Counted from the first letter of the stretch, positions 38,982 to 58,476 are shown. The stretch: 64,000 nucleotides of DNA from Amoebidium appalachense (GCA_963693365.1 CAVNZM010000008.1:2418001-2482000); one strand, 5' to 3'. Program-made: numbers and translations. The notes: a model not told the origin generated them from the sequence alone.

Positions 38982-39145
38982 CCAATCAGAAACGTTCATA
39001 TTTTGTGCGATGGAGTGATTGGCCAAAAAGAACTGAGACTGCCGAAAAAGAGATTCGAAAGCAAATGCCATTATCAAGATGAGCCAATCAATGAACGAGT
39101 ATCCATCGTGGCTCCGCACGCGCGGTCGCAGCTCCTATATATAAG
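38982..39145 (+). promoter_or_regulatory. CCAAT x3 plus TATA promoter of the orphan gene
   Basis: CCAAT at 38,982-38,986, inverted ATTGG at 39,018-39,022, CCAAT at 39,084-39,088, then TATATATAAG at 39,136-39,145. Transcription would start near 39,165-39,175, about 180 bp before the ATG. Spacing is typical of NF-Y plus TBP promoters. Confidence 0.7.
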
Positions 39146-39352
39146 AAGCCGCCTGTTCGTTTCTCACTTTGTAACCAAACGCAACCTGACCAAAGAAAAC
39201 TAAACAAAAAGGCCGTCAATGAGTTTACGAGACCAACTTCACCCTAAGAAAAACACACTGAAACACACAAGAAGCACCAGTTGACTTTAGTAACAGTTTA
39301 TAGTATCATTGTCTACGGATTCTCAGCTTGCCTGACCATCACAAAAACGAAA

Positions 39353-39724
39353 ATGTTCAGTGAAGGATTTGTTGACCGTCTCGCCACCACGAGGCGCAGT
39401 GCTATGTTTGAGCACACAGACGACTTTGAAGCTGTTTTCCAACTGAGAGAAGAGCTCGAGAGAGAGACGGCTCCCGAGTATGCGTACCGTCAAGCATTCA
39501 ACGCAATAGAATGTGTACAAAGCAAGTCAAAGTGCGAACAAAGAGTGAAGGCCGTGCATTTCGCCAGCCCAATCGTCATTCCCGCGCGCAACTGCAAAGA
39601 TCTCTCCGTGGACTTCCATAAGAAGACACCCATGGTTATGGAGGATAGGCACATAGTGGACGTTTTCTCGCCCAAGAAGAAGACATCTTTTCTCCTTCGC
39701 CTCGTGCGCAACCTTGTGCACTAA
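39353..39724 (+). CDS. single-exon orphan gene, 123-residue protein
   Basis: ATG in a favourable context (A at -3) opens a 123-codon frame ending TAA. It starts MFSEGFVDRLATTRRSAMFE; the middle is acidic and helical (DDFEAVFQLREELERETAPE); the end is basic and hydrophobic (KKKTSFLLRLVRNLVH). There is no signal peptide, transmembrane span or known domain that I recognise. It has a CCAAT/TATA promoter upstream and AATAAA 332 bp after the stop, and is the only intronless gene in the window. It could be a lineage-specific nuclear or cytoplasmic protein, or come from a virus or mobile element; nothing here decides this. Confidence 0.68.
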   Translation: MFSEGFVDRLATTRRSAMFEHTDDFEAVFQLREELERETAPEYAYRQAFNAIECVQSKSKCEQRVKAVHFASPIVIPARNCKDLSVDFHKKTPMVMEDRHIVDVFSPKKKTSFLLRLVRNLVH

Positions 39725-40055
39725 AACGAAACAAGAGGGCAGCGAAAAAGACGCTGGCGAATAGGAAACAAACCAACTTCCCTTGTACCATTGAATGAAT
39801 GACTGTATTTTTTGTGCTTTTTGGTGATGTTGTTGAATGAAAACCTCTACTGTATGGTAAATATTACGTGGCTTAGATACAAGACCACGCTTTGAATTGT
39901 AATCTATATAAACTTACTCAAAGTGCATTAATGAAGGTTCTAACTAATTCTCGAACGGGGGTTGCTGCAGTGCAGCTTCTCCACTGTTGTAATCTAATGC
40001 TACGTGCTAAACAGACTGTATTCACACCAACAAACTTCAATAATGTACCAATGAA

Positions 40056-40061
40056 AATAAA
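40056..40061 (+). terminator. poly(A) signal of orphan gene
   Basis: AATAAA in AT-rich DNA after the orphan ORF, followed within 35 bp by a T-rich stretch. Confidence 0.6.
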
Positions 40062-41079
40062 TACACCTGAACCTTAAGGAGATTGTCCGAGCTTTTTTTT
40101 TCTGGCAAGCGATAAACGAAAACCAAAAGACGAACTTGAAAATGCTTCACTCCTGCTGATGGCTGGGTACATGTGTACACACATGCCGTGGTGCGTTGTG
40201 CGCTGAATTTGTACACTTCCGAGAGCCATTGGCAATGTGCATCTTACGTGCCTTTGAGTAACAGTGTAAGACTCAACCACAGCTATGGCACGAAATCGCA
40301 GCTCAAACTAGGCTCCTAGCCCAGCGCAAACACAAAGCTCACTATTTCGCCCGTGCTTGTACATATAGTACTGGTTTCATAGTACAGGTCTGCCAGCACG
40401 ATCATTTATTGCAGCCACTGTAGCAATCCATACGCACAAATTGTGCCTAAAAGTGTTGGAAATTAGTCACAATACAAGGGGGGGGGGGGGGGGGGGGGGG
40501 GGTATCATTGAACCTAAGGCTTGTGCGCTTCCTGCTAATGTTAGCCCCCTGGACACCCTTCTTCAAATACTTCGTTGCTGTTCAACGCATGCACAAATCA
40601 TGTTACCTACCTTGTCTTCCTATCCAAAAGGTTTTGCTGCACGAAAATTCCCAAGGAAATTTGCACACCGTGCAAGAAACCCATTAGACATGTGGTCGCC
40701 ATAACCTAGGATCCCATGCGTTTCAAATTTTTCAACTCCGAGTGAAGTATAGAATGAAGGGTTAGAGCACAAGCGTTTCTGTGGCATCATGCACATCATG
40801 GGTTCAGCCTATGCGGTTCTCATTAAAGAGGCACCTGGTTGTGGGTACTGACCCAAAAGCACTGTAGCATGGAAAGGGAGTGTCTAAAAAGAGCGTTTAA
40901 AAAAAATTTGCATACTGGACACACACATCATCGAACTACTGGTATCTGTATGCGTTTGAAAGTGCTCCATGTACACACACAAGTGTACACCGTATCACAA
41001 GGAGCATAAGTTTGATATGAACTGGGAGAGGGGGGAGGGGGGGGGGGGGGGGGGGGGGGCAGAGAGTGTCGAGTCCCCC

Positions 41080-41123
<44 letters not shown>

Positions 41124-41511
41124 TCCTCCCTTCAAATCCCCCCCTCCCGGCCGGACGGCTCCCTCCTACACGCCCTCTCCGCCCTCTTCCCACACCACCA
41201 ACTTCTATCGATCCGATCAACTATTTAATATATAATTGGGGCGAGGCTATTGTGCTGATTGTGTGTGTGTGTGTACATGCGGGCGTGCGCGCGCGCGTAT
41301 GTGTATGTGTATGCGTGTGTACGTGTGCCCTTACGTTGCTGGCCCTCGAGTCACTTGTGTGATCATGAGTCACGGCTCCACGAATATAGGACAACGACAA
41401 ATCAATCTATGAATTAATAGCATGATATCAAAGCTATGTAATGGCTTGATTACTAGTAGTGCTCAAAGAGGTGCTCAAGGGATGAGTACCCCCCCCCCCC
41501 CCCCCCCCCCC

Positions 41512-41636
41512 CCAGCGCAACTCGGCTCTGGGAAGAAAGGTGTGGGGGTTAGCAAGTCATCAAGGGCCCGGTCCCCCCCTCCTTCCGCCCCCCCCCCCCC
41601 TCCTCCCTGCGCAACTCGGCTCTGGGAGGAAGGGGG
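41512..41636. repeat. direct duplication GCGCAACTCGGCTCTGGGA
   Basis: GCGCAACTCGGCTCTGGGA at about 41,515 and 41,610, each next to C or G homopolymers. AGGGCCCGGT followed by C runs recurs at about 41,563 and 41,981. Confidence 0.75.
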
Positions 41637-43099
41637 GGGGGGGGGGGGGGGGGGGGAGGAGGGAGGTCTTGGCCACACAAGTCCATACGCCGGAAGTCCC
41701 CTCGCACCTGATTGGACAAAACACGATCTGGTGACGTAAAATCAGGGGAGAACGATTCTATCCCCAGGCGACATAAAGGGGCCGTCAGGCCCCTCTAGCA
41801 GGTGGTTGGGGGGGCGGCAGCCCCCCCATTTAGAGCCCAGACACACATAGGGTTATGGTTATTGGGTTTATGTTTTTATGTTGGTAAATTATTATGAAAT
41901 ATTGTATTTTTTAGATCTCCCTATACCTAGGGGCTTACTTCGTATAGAACTACCTCGGTTTTGGCATTTCCAGCACAGCAAGGGCCCGGTTTCCCCCCCC
42001 CCACACCCCACTCCCCTTCCGCACCCTCCCCCCTTTTCTTGGGAACTCCTGATGCCCACCTACATGGCATCCCCCCTTCCCCCCTAAACTCGCTCCCAAA
42101 CTTTGATGATCTCCTATTCCCCTTCTCCCTCCCCTTCCTCCCCCCTCATCCTTCCTCCCCAGCTGTAAATCAAGAGTCTCTAAGTCGTTAAACATAATTT
42201 TTCCACGGCAAGGACATAGCTGTGCCTCTTCCTATGACGATAGTATATAAGTACCTTGTCGAGAGCCGTTTATGTTGCATGCACGGTAGGCAGCAACTAC
42301 TCTGTTAAACTATAAACCACGTGCACGTGCCGCCGACAATATACATAAAATCTCACATTCATGATTCCCCCTCCCCCCACCCCACCCTACCCCCTGCTCA
42401 TCCACACCCATGGAATGTTTGGTGCTACCCGTTGTTAAAGAAGGCTTGGAACGTGAAAAGATTAACTCTGGCATGCGACAGAGCTCGAGTAGTCTGTGAA
42501 TGAACACAAGCAGATCCCCCCCCCTCCCCCCCCTCCCCACACACACACATACTCCCATTCCCAACCACCACCACCACATACCCCCCCTCCCCCCCCCCCC
42601 TCCCCCCCCCCCCTTCCCCACCGTCCCCCCCAATATTAGGTAAGTAAAAGCACACGTGCACATGATGTCACGTGCATATCTACCATAGCTCAGTTTTGCA
42701 TGCAGTACAGTATTAGCATGGACCAGGTATTGCCTATTCACAATTAATGAAGTAAAGGTACGCCCTCTCTGAGTCAGACTTGTCCAGACCTCAAGATCAC
42801 AACTGATCCACCATCAGATCCCCCTTCCCCCCCCCACCTTTCCAGCCCCATCCTCCCCCCTACCCCCCCCCCCCCCGGCCCCAAGCCCTCCCTCCTTGCC
42901 CCTTTGAACCTTTCCTTTCCCTGCCCATAAGTAGGCCTAATTGTCATTCACCCACACACACTATGCAATCTTCTACCCTTTGCTCCAGCACTTAGGGATT
43001 GTTAAATCTGAAGTGGGAGGTGGGGGAGTAGTAAATATCGACGTCACCCCTGGTGGTACCACCCTACCCTCCCTCCCTCCCTCCCCCCCCTCTCCCTCC

Positions 43100-43300
43100 C
43101 CGGAGGGGGGTGTACCCAACCCCTCTGGGGGGTGGGTGGGTTACCCCCATCCCCCTCCCCAAGGTAGCCCCAGGGTGGGTGGGTCCCCCTCCCCCCCCCC
43201 CCCCCCCCTTCGGACGGGGGAGAGGCCCACCTGGGAGAGCGGGGTGGTGGGTCCCCCTCCCCACCCCCCCCCCCCGGGGGCCATCCCCCCACGCGTGCGC
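43100..43300. repeat. GGTGGGTGGGT/CCCCCTCCCC mirrored segments
   Basis: Alternating GGGTGGGTGGG and C-rich runs that can pair with each other or form G-quadruplexes. A related set is at 44,440-44,575. Confidence 0.6.
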
Positions 43301-43475
43301 GTGATCATGGCCGGAGTCTGTTTCCCACTCACCAACGGTTGTAAATTACCTTAATTTTCTTTTTTTTTTTTTTTTGGAGGAATTGCTTCCGTTTTGGTCA
43401 CCGATGCATACCCCCCCCCCCCCCCACCCCCACCCCTCCTCCTCTCCCCCCCCCCCCCCCCCCCCCCAACACACA

Positions 43476-43517
<42 letters not shown>

Positions 43518-43883
43518 CTCACCCCTTCGTGCTGGTGCTCTTCTTCTGCCGGATGCATACTCTTTGTGTGTTGCCTGTAAGGTCTGGTTTTGTTGTCGGC
43601 GTTGCCAAATGTGTACTACCAATATGCTCTATAACATTTTCTAACGACCCCTCCTCCGTCTCTCCATCCCCCTCCCCCCCCCCCCCCCCCCCCCCCCCAC
43701 CCCCACCCCTATTCAATCTCCCCCCTTCACCCCTCTCTCCCCCCATTGAGTCAGCCTGCACATTTACATGTACACAGGTAGTATAAATGTCATAGTAATG
43801 CAAGTGCTCACGTGCACGCACGCGCGCGCACACACACACACACACGTGTACACACACACACATGTAAAACACACACACACACG

Positions 43884-43914
<31 letters not shown>

Positions 43915-45923
43915 CAGACACACACACACACACACACCACGCACATGCACACATGCAACAGCCAACTATTTCTGAATTATGAATTATTTGGTACAAGTTT
44001 ATCTTATATGTATGTGTGCCTGTGTGGCGGGGAATGTGTGTGTGTGTGTCACTGGTGGGGTTTTGTGTATCTGCATGTTCGTGCGGATAATGTCACCCGG
44101 TGCTCATCGTTAGTCAAAGTTTGTGCACCTCTTGTGCGTGTGTGGTAATGTGTGTGCACGTACGTGTGAACTAAAACCGTGTGAAAGTGTGTTTGAGTGT
44201 GTGTGCGCCCGCGGTGGGGTGACTGGGGACGAGTGCAAGAGGGGGAGGGGGAGCGGACATGGGCCCTGGGGGGAGGGGGGGGGAGAGGAAGGGGGGATGA
44301 CCGCACGGCATATTGCCTATGTTTAAGGTGGTTAATGACTTCTATTAGTTAGCCTTATTGTTTACGTCTTGGCAATGTATGTAAACCGCTGCTTAATTAT
44401 AGTCACTTATCTGATATAGTCACATGATGGCCACCTACGGGTGGGTGGGTTCCCCCCCGAGGCTCCCTGGGGCCTCTGTTAGCCAGAGGGGGTGGGTGGG
44501 TGTGGGGGGAGGGGGGGGGAGGGGGGGAGGGAGGACCCACCTGCCCAAAGCCTTGGTGGGTGGGTCCCCCCCATCCCCCCCTAAAGTTTAACATAACACT
44601 ACTACCCCACTCCCCGTTTCAAAATCAAAAATCCCTTACAGCCCAATATTCAACGATTCCGGTACGCTTCACGGCTGAGAATTCACCCACCCGCGGCAAA
44701 GGTCCCACCCTGGCCACATCCTCCGAGGACCCCTCACCCGCATACACCCCGGCCCCCTGCTCCCCCCCCCCCCCTCCCCCCCCCCCCCCTCTTCCCCCCC
44801 CCCCCCCCCTCCCCCTCCCCTCCCCCCCCCCCCCCCCCCCACCCAAACCCCAGCCCCAAGCCCAAGCCAACCACCACCTCCACCGCTTGTAACAACCGCC
44901 AACACCCCAACCCACCTAACCATTAGTTGAAGGCACCAGTACGTGTGACCAGAGAGTTTTTAAGTAAAGTCATTGAATGATCCCCAGATTTTTTTTAATA
45001 AAGCAAACTCTGTGCTTGCATGCAAATTCGGTATGATAATGATGGTGGTGCTTGTAGAGAACGACAAAACCAGCATAAAGAGTAGCACGGGCACAAGCAC
45101 AGTTGGTCCTCCATCTTGTTTTTTGTATCTGCAACTGCTATATTCTTGCAGATCTGCATAGACGTGGAAGGCACTGCACAAAAAATGCAGAAGATTGCGC
45201 CCTGCTCGAAAGCTCTGCTCGAACGAACACACGTGCACACATTGAAATACCCCGCCTTGTGGGTAAACAAAGCAAGCTCGCAGTCGAGTCTAGTAAGAAG
45301 AATATGTAAGAAGAACTCAGTAGCGCCAAGCAGGTAGGCCGGTATGATACAAAGCATAAGGGTCTGAGCAGAAAGCCACTCATCAATGCCCGCCAGTATC
45401 ATGTGAGTAGTAGTAATAAACGACCGTCAGTCTTGTCAGTCTACGCCACGTGGGCCAGCTCTGCGTCCCGGCCCGAGTGAGCCCGGGCTTTGACCTTGAG
45501 TCAAGCCTCGCAAAGTTTTCTCCGGAACGGAGTTCAGGGCCTCGGAAGATCTAGGAGCACGGCCCCCTGAAAAGGGGCCCAGGCCTAGGCGGGGAGGCTC
45601 AAGAATCAAGGGGAGGACGGCGTGTACGGTCCCAGCTCGGCGTAATCGGCGCAGTGAGGATGGAGCGGCTGGAACACGTCGCTCTAGCATATGAGTGCCA
45701 AACAACGAGAAGTGGAACACTATGTGTACCGCAAATATCTAAACACATTTAAAAATGTATAACAGGAGTATAACAGGAAGTCCAACATCCATTAATGAAA
45801 TATATAGCATTTGTATCTATGTCTAGAGGCATGCCAAATTTGCCAACCTCAGGCAAACTTTGTACTTCCCAGAGTCATTGGAGCAACATCATGACTCTGC
45901 TTCGCTCTTGACATGATCGTCCG

Positions 45924-46010
45924 CCAATCAAAACAAGTGAGCCAATTGAAATTACCACAAGTGGGTCACCCAATAGGAACGCGCAGTTTTACAATGTGCA
46001 AGTATATGAG
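45924..46010 (+). promoter_or_regulatory. CCAAT x3 plus TATA-like promoter of TPMT
   Basis: CCAAT at 45,924-45,928, 45,942-45,946 and 45,970-45,974, then AGTATATGAG at 46,001-46,010. This is the same arrangement as upstream of the orphan gene. A non-coding first exon would start near 46,030. Confidence 0.6.
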
Positions 46011-46440
46011 CGGGATGCTCTCCCGGACTTCAGTCCGTGACAAAAAAAAACGTACGTACAAAAGGAGAACACGAGGCCGACCTATTTCTTTTCCCTGGCA
46101 TCTTTTCCTTCCTAGGCATGAATCGTGCTGTTGGTTGTCGGTTTTTGGCAGAGCGAGGCTTTTTTTGCGGTATAAGAGGTATATGTTGTAAACTTGTACT
46201 CGCAAGCTTGCAAGGGGTTTGTTGATTCTTGTTGCTGAACTTAGCTGTGTTACTGTCATCGTTTGCACCGTGCGACATTTCCAGCCGATGCTCTCAATCT
46301 CTCTTTCTCCCTCTCGCATCCTCCCCCCCTCTCCCTACCCCCACTCCCCCCCCTCCTCCCTCTCCCCCCCTTCCTTCGCCCCGGCCCTCCGCCTCCCCCG
46401 TGTTTAAAAACTCTGGGGTACCCTTCTTCCCTCCGCCCAC

Positions 46441-46468
46441 CACACACACACACACACACACACACACT

Positions 46469-46532
<64 letters not shown>

Positions 46533-46560
46533 TCTCCCCCCCCCCCCCTCCCCCCCCCCC
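46441..46560. repeat. (CA)n-(CT)n-C tract in 5' region of TPMT
   Basis: CA (46,441-46,466), CT (about 46,470-46,530), then C-rich DNA, in the leader region or first intron. Confidence 0.9.
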
Positions 46561-46897
46561 TTCCCCCCCTCCCCCTCCCTTCCTCGCTCCTTCCCCCCCT
46601 TCCCCCCGTCCCCTACCTCCTTGCTGTCCTGGAGGTCTCAGTACAACCGTCTGATGGCTCACTTTTTTTTTTTCACTGGAGTGGTTTTTCTTTTGCAGAT
46701 CTCTACACAGCTACCTCTTTTCAATGCAAGGACATCCGTCAAAACACATAACAACCACCAATTAGCAGGATCTCACGTCTCCCAAGGAGTAACATGAAAC
46801 GTTTCCTGCAGCAATTGCAACTGCCCTACGCTCACAGCCTAAGCTGCACTTCCACCCTTGGTCATTTCAGTCGGTCCGCTCCAATCTTACTGTCATC

Positions 46898-53635
<6,738 letters not shown>

Positions 53636-53750
53636 ACATTTTTTTGGGTTTTTATTATTGTTTTTTTTTAAAAAAAAGGTAACAAATATGGGAATGCATG
53701 CTATGTTCACCTCTGGTAGGTGTGGATGAGCCGAATGCTGTCCCAAGCAA

Positions 53751-53756
53751 AATAAA
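53751..53756 (+). terminator. TPMT: TPMT poly(A) signal
   Basis: AATAAA in GCAAAATAAATGG, 116 bp after the stop. Confidence 0.65.
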
Positions 53757-54655
53757 TGGTTCCTGCGATGAATGTCAGAGGAATATTAGAGGTTTCAGTC
53801 TTTACCCCCCCCCCCCCCCCCCCCCCTCCCCCTCCAACCAGGCCCAGGAGGCCTCCTCTCATGATCACGGGCCGCCCCACCTTCATCCCTCCGTTCTCTA
53901 CAGAGTGAGTTACTTGGCTGTGTTTCTGTCAGCTTGTGCATCTGCATGATACGTGCATGTCGGTGACCCTGACCGGTACCAACGAAAAGCACACATATGC
54001 CCATATTAGTAGATTGCATGGATGCACCTGTGTTTTTTGTGGGCTGGGTGCGCAGGTGCAATGTAGGGGTGTACAGAGGTGTCCGTCCATGTGCCATGTA
54101 AACTATACGTGCTCAGTATACTTGTGCTAAAACTGTGTGCACATGTGGGTGATTTAGCCATGTGCATGGTAACTAACAAAATTGAAATTGTAGGTGTCGG
54201 AAACTGTATGTTTGTGTGCATTATTGTGCTGGCATGTCCAACTGTATGGCATATGCAGGTACGGACTTTTGGACTTGTGTGCTCGTAGTTTATGTTTTCC
54301 CACGGCATGCATATTTGCATAATTATATACAATTCAATCATAGTTGCATCTATTAGAGTCTGTGCTTAGCTTACACTGGATGTGCGCACGTTACGGGGCA
54401 CGTGCGGAGGAAATTCAATAGAGCAAGCATGGGTGTGCCTGTCTACCTCGTTTACTGCACACTATTATAATTAGTACCAGGCTGAATTTGTATCCGCCCG
54501 GTCCATGTGCACCTACAAAATGTGCTGGGGCGTGCATGTGCCGCTACGGCAATCACCTATGTCAGGTGCCTTGCGTGTGTGATTGTGAATCTTGTGATGC
54601 ATGTGCATGCGCAAATCATCAGGCTGTACGCATGTGTGCCTGTGTGTGTGCGTGT

Positions 54656-54693
<38 letters not shown>

Positions 54694-55900
54694 TCGAGGG
54701 GTAGGGGGGAGAAGAGGAGGGGGGGGGGGGGAGGGGGATGGGGATCGAGGGGGAGGGGGGATCTAGGGGCCCCGGAGGGGGGAGAGGAGGGGGAGGGGGG
54801 AGGGGGGGGGGGGGGGGGGGGGGGGGCTTGGCAGGGTGGCAGCGGATACGTGCCAATGTGCCACAAGCCGTGGTGAACACATGTGCAACGTGAAATTTGT
54901 TCACTTTGTGCAATAAATTTTTGACTTGGTGTTTGTCCCACACAGGGTATGTACGTGTTTGGGTTGAAAGAGGAGCTGGATGAAGAGTTTTGGGACTGAG
55001 GGAGGCTGCACTGTTCCGAATAGAGACCAGAGAACGCCTGGCCGGGGGTTGGGGGGGGTTTTTGGGGGGGGGGGGGGGGGGGGAGTTGGGGGGGGATATG
55101 AGCAAGAACACTCTAGACCGAAAATGTTGTGCTTGTCCTTATATCGACAAGCGTGCAAGTACATGTGCTTGCCAGCGTTAGCTTGTAAATGCTAAGATAA
55201 GATTAGGTTTGACAGCTCTATACTACGATTTCTCTCATGGCCAAAATGGTGTTGTCAGTTACTTAAGTCAAGTTGTGCCCAAGACTGACCTGTTTGCACC
55301 GGTTGCTGCTTGAACACCACGCCATACAATTACAACACTGGCTGAAGTGCAATAGCCAATACTACACCAACCATTCATAGTCCCACCAAGAGTACGAACT
55401 AAATCAAAGGACCTCTGGGCCTCTGGCGCCCAAGGGCAGAGGGCTAACTCAAACGAGCACATTGAATCAATGTTCTGCCGTTCCTGCCCCGCCAAAGTCA
55501 GGCCGGATCACGGTCCACGTGCGACTTTGCATCTGCTGGGAAGCCATGGCCTAATCGTCCAGACGGTGTGCCGGGGCACGCGTATTATAGACTTCCAGTT
55601 GGTAAACTTACTGCAGCATTAAGCCTGCCTCCTGCCTCCAAGCCCGGGATTTGCAAGTCTGTGCCCGGGTTCACATCTTTTTGTATCATCTGGCCAGGTA
55701 GCACTTCCAAAACCGGCCAGAAAAGCGCACGGGGGACAGCTTGGGCCTTCCAGGTATGGAGCCCGCCTAGGTAGAAAACAAAGAGGGGTTAGCTGCTGCG
55801 CTGTGCATTCTACCCGCATGCCACCAGGCCAGGGCCGTGGCAACGGGAGGCACTTGTGCCCTTACACCGAGTATTCTCAGGTGCCGTCCAGGGCGTATGG
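53757..55900. other. spacer 3' of TPMT
   Basis: Unique, GT-rich DNA to about 54.65 kb, G-rich runs at 54,658-54,830 and 55,055-55,095, then GC-balanced unique DNA with short ORFs on both strands. No exon is supportable. Confidence 0.5.
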
Positions 55901-55977
55901 GTGTGGGGCATGCAAGCGAGCTTGTGATAGCCGGGGCTGTTTTTGTGTGTATGCACGTGCATAGGTGTGAAAAAGAA

Positions 55978-56232
55978 AACGGCAGAGGAGCAGGCCAGGC
56001 TTCGGATGGACACTATGCCTTGCAACTGGCGGCCGCAACAGTGCAAGGCAAACTGATGTCGTCTGAATGCCATGGGTGTGCAAACTTTGGTGAAGGGATG
56101 GAAATAAAAGAAAACAGCAGAGGAGCAGGCCAGGCTTCAGATGGACACTATGCCTTACAACTGGCGGCCGCAACAGAGCAAGGCAATCTGATGTCTAAAT
56201 GCCATGGGTGTGCAACCTCTGGTGAAGGAAAG
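55978..56232 (+). repeat. tandem ~127-bp duplication, open in one frame
   Basis: Two copies starting at about 55,980 (GGCAGAGGAGCAGGCCAGGC) and 56,113 (AGCAGAGGAGCAGGCCAGGC), about 90% alike. Both stay open in a plus-strand frame running about 55,837-56,319, with repeated GAGQASDGHYALQLAAAT and CHGCA motifs and a Lys-rich end. Not recognised; perhaps remnant coding DNA of a mobile element or a host gene fragment. Confidence 0.5.
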
Positions 56233-57224
56233 GAAATACCACGGAAGGAACAAGCCAAAAAACACACAAAGAATCAATCCACAAAGAAGGTCAAGGAATG
56301 CAAACAAATGTGCGGGTAAACCGACAACACTGTTCATCGTGGAAACGAAAGGAAGGAAGAAGCCTGCAAGCAGGACGGGCCACCGGCAAGCCCTACGAAA
56401 CACAGTGCAAGCAGCCAACCCCTTACCTTCTTGCTGCCGCTGTGGCCCTAAGCTGGTGCCGTCCTACCCACAGCCGTACAAATATGCAACCGAGCGTTGA
56501 TAAGGAGGACTTGGAGCTGGGGTGTGGATGGAGGCGTCTCCTCTTGCGCGCTGCCCGTCTTGTTCTTCTTGGAGCTAGCCCGAATATATGCTCGTTGTGT
56601 GCCGCCTCGTGTAGGCTCGCTTGGGGATGTCGGCCCAGGGTCGACAACACCAATCATGTTGAATCAAAGGGCGCTGCTGACGGCAGCCTCACCGGTGCCC
56701 GTACGCCACGGCTTCAGTTGGCGTGGTGGCGCCAGGCTTGAGGAACTTGCAGTAAGATAGGCATTGCCGGTTGCTATACTGGCAAGGTGTTTACGGTTGT
56801 CTTGCGACAGTGATGTTACCCCACGATGTAGCCATGTTCAATTGCAACTTTTCCCAGAGCTGACAGGTTTTTGATAGACGAGAATGAACGAATTGTCGTG
56901 AGCCTCCTTTTTATACTTTTTGTGAATGATTCCTCTGCACCAATTGGTTGCTCAGAGATAGGCAAATGCTTTCACCACGATGCCTAAGTTTACGTTCTTC
57001 AGAACCTTGTTCTGGTCTTGCTTTTTTTCGCTTTTTTTTCTTCTAATTATCAGAAAGTTACAAAAAATAAGTATAGTGTAATTTGAAATGGAAGGAATCA
57101 GAATTCGAATTAGCTGATGGGCTGTACACAGGGTCATGCCAGCCAAATGGGAGCTGTGACACTGTCTGAGATCAATTTGCACTGTTGTAACTGTTTCCCA
57201 TAGGATGTTCTGATTAGTCAATAA

Positions 57225-57734
57225 TTGATGCTTCCTCCATCCGATTGGTTTATCTGTTGTTGGCGCGCCAGGCGCGGCAATGGCGCCAGTAACGTCTTTG
57301 CCGAGGCTCGAGTAAACAGCGTAAACCCCCTGGGCACAAATACAAATAAACCCCGCAAAAGTGTGTGTGTGACTTTGGACTGCCACGGTGTGCGCCGTCT
57401 GCTGGCTGTGCAGACTGTTGATCAGTCCAACGGGGACTGGGCTGTTGCAGAGCAGTTTGAGGAGCTCCATGCGCGCAGCCTGCCCCTGCCCCCTGCCTTG
57501 ACCACCCGGGCTGTTCGTCAAGCCAAGACCCTCGCCGAAGTCACTTTACTTATTAAACATGCACACAATCACAAGATAATCACGCAATATAACAAATGGA
57601 AAAAGATACCACACGACACTAGACCCGATGAAAGCATACACCTTGAAAAACTAAGCCTTATGTCTCGTTTTATATATACTGACCGCCTCAACCATATTGC
57701 CAAATATGCATATATGGCACTCGCAAATGTATAA
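57225..57734 (+). CDS. unassigned ORF, possible exon
   Basis: A 169-codon frame with a GC-rich, coding-looking middle (SVCVTLDCHGVRRLLAVQTV, then ALTTRAVRQAKTLAEV) and an AT-rich end. ATTGG boxes lie near 56,943 and 57,243. A minus-strand ORF of similar length overlaps, so coding status is doubtful. No domain is recognised. Confidence 0.25.
   Translation: MMLPPSDWFICCWRARRGNGASNVFAEARVNSVNPLGTNTNKPRKSVCVTLDCHGVRRLLAVQTVDQSNGDWAVAEQFEELHARSLPLPPALTTRAVRQAKTLAEVTLLIKHAHNHKIITQYNKWKKIPHDTRPDESIHLEKLSLMSRFIYTDRLNHIAKYAYMALANV
57307..57329. repeat. exact 23-bp repeat, copy 1
   Basis: CTCGAGTAAACAGCGTAAAC followed by CCC, identical to 58,477-58,499 in the same orientation. Flanks differ, apart from a C-rich, CTG-containing right side. 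Confidence 0.85.
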
Positions 57735-58109
57735 CACCGAAATACATATTACCTTCCTGTAGAACTGGTCTTTCTCTAGCTGATGGTATTATTGATCAAT
57801 TACCACGCTTTTACTGTACACGTGCTATACAGTGGAGATCTAATAAGTATACGGTGGCATCATTTGCATGCCCAAACAACACACACACACACCAGTTTAA
57901 CCGGTCATGTATCGCCAAATGTAGTTTGGTAGGCCACATAATCATTCAAAAAAAAAAAAAGGCACATTCACAACAGACACCCAGAAAGATAGCCTACCTG
58001 TAAATTACAACATCCTTGATTTTATACTAAACACGCGTAACTACGACCTGTTTATTAGATGTATTGATTGGCTTGAGAAACACGTCACTACAAAATTCTA
58101 GCACACGCA

Positions 58110-58227
<118 letters not shown>

Positions 58228-58476
58228 CCAGCTGATACCGAGTGTCCCAGGGGAGCCCCAAAAAAAAAAACAAAAAAAGAAAAAAAAGAAAAAACAAAAA
58301 AAAACGGGGAACCCCAACTAATTGATTTCTCTACGGTAGTCTTTATGGTGTCTCGTAGAGAAAGTAAACCCTGATATATAGTCATCACCCGACATCTATG
58401 TACGTGATCATGATATACCGCTGAGGGGATATTCCGAGCAAAAAACCCCCTATACCTGAGACTGGTTTCTCTTTGC

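Larger units (their letters stand above)
40070..45910. other. gene-free stretch with C/G-rich low-complexity DNA
   Basis: Unique DNA with a G run at 40,478-40,502, G and C runs at 41,038-41,120, C/G runs around 41,490-41,656, C-rich DNA at 42,000-42,620 and 42,820-44,580, AC/TG arrays at 43,830-43,940 and a C-rich block at 44,760-44,840. A TATA-like AGTATATAAGTA lies near 42,240. Many short ORFs, none supportable. Confidence 0.5.

Noticed and set aside
56952-57521. Minus-strand ORF of 189 codons overlapping the 57.2 kb plus ORF
   Set aside because: Composition is not clearly protein-like, it has an AT-rich end and no recognisable motif; at most one of the two overlapping frames could be real.
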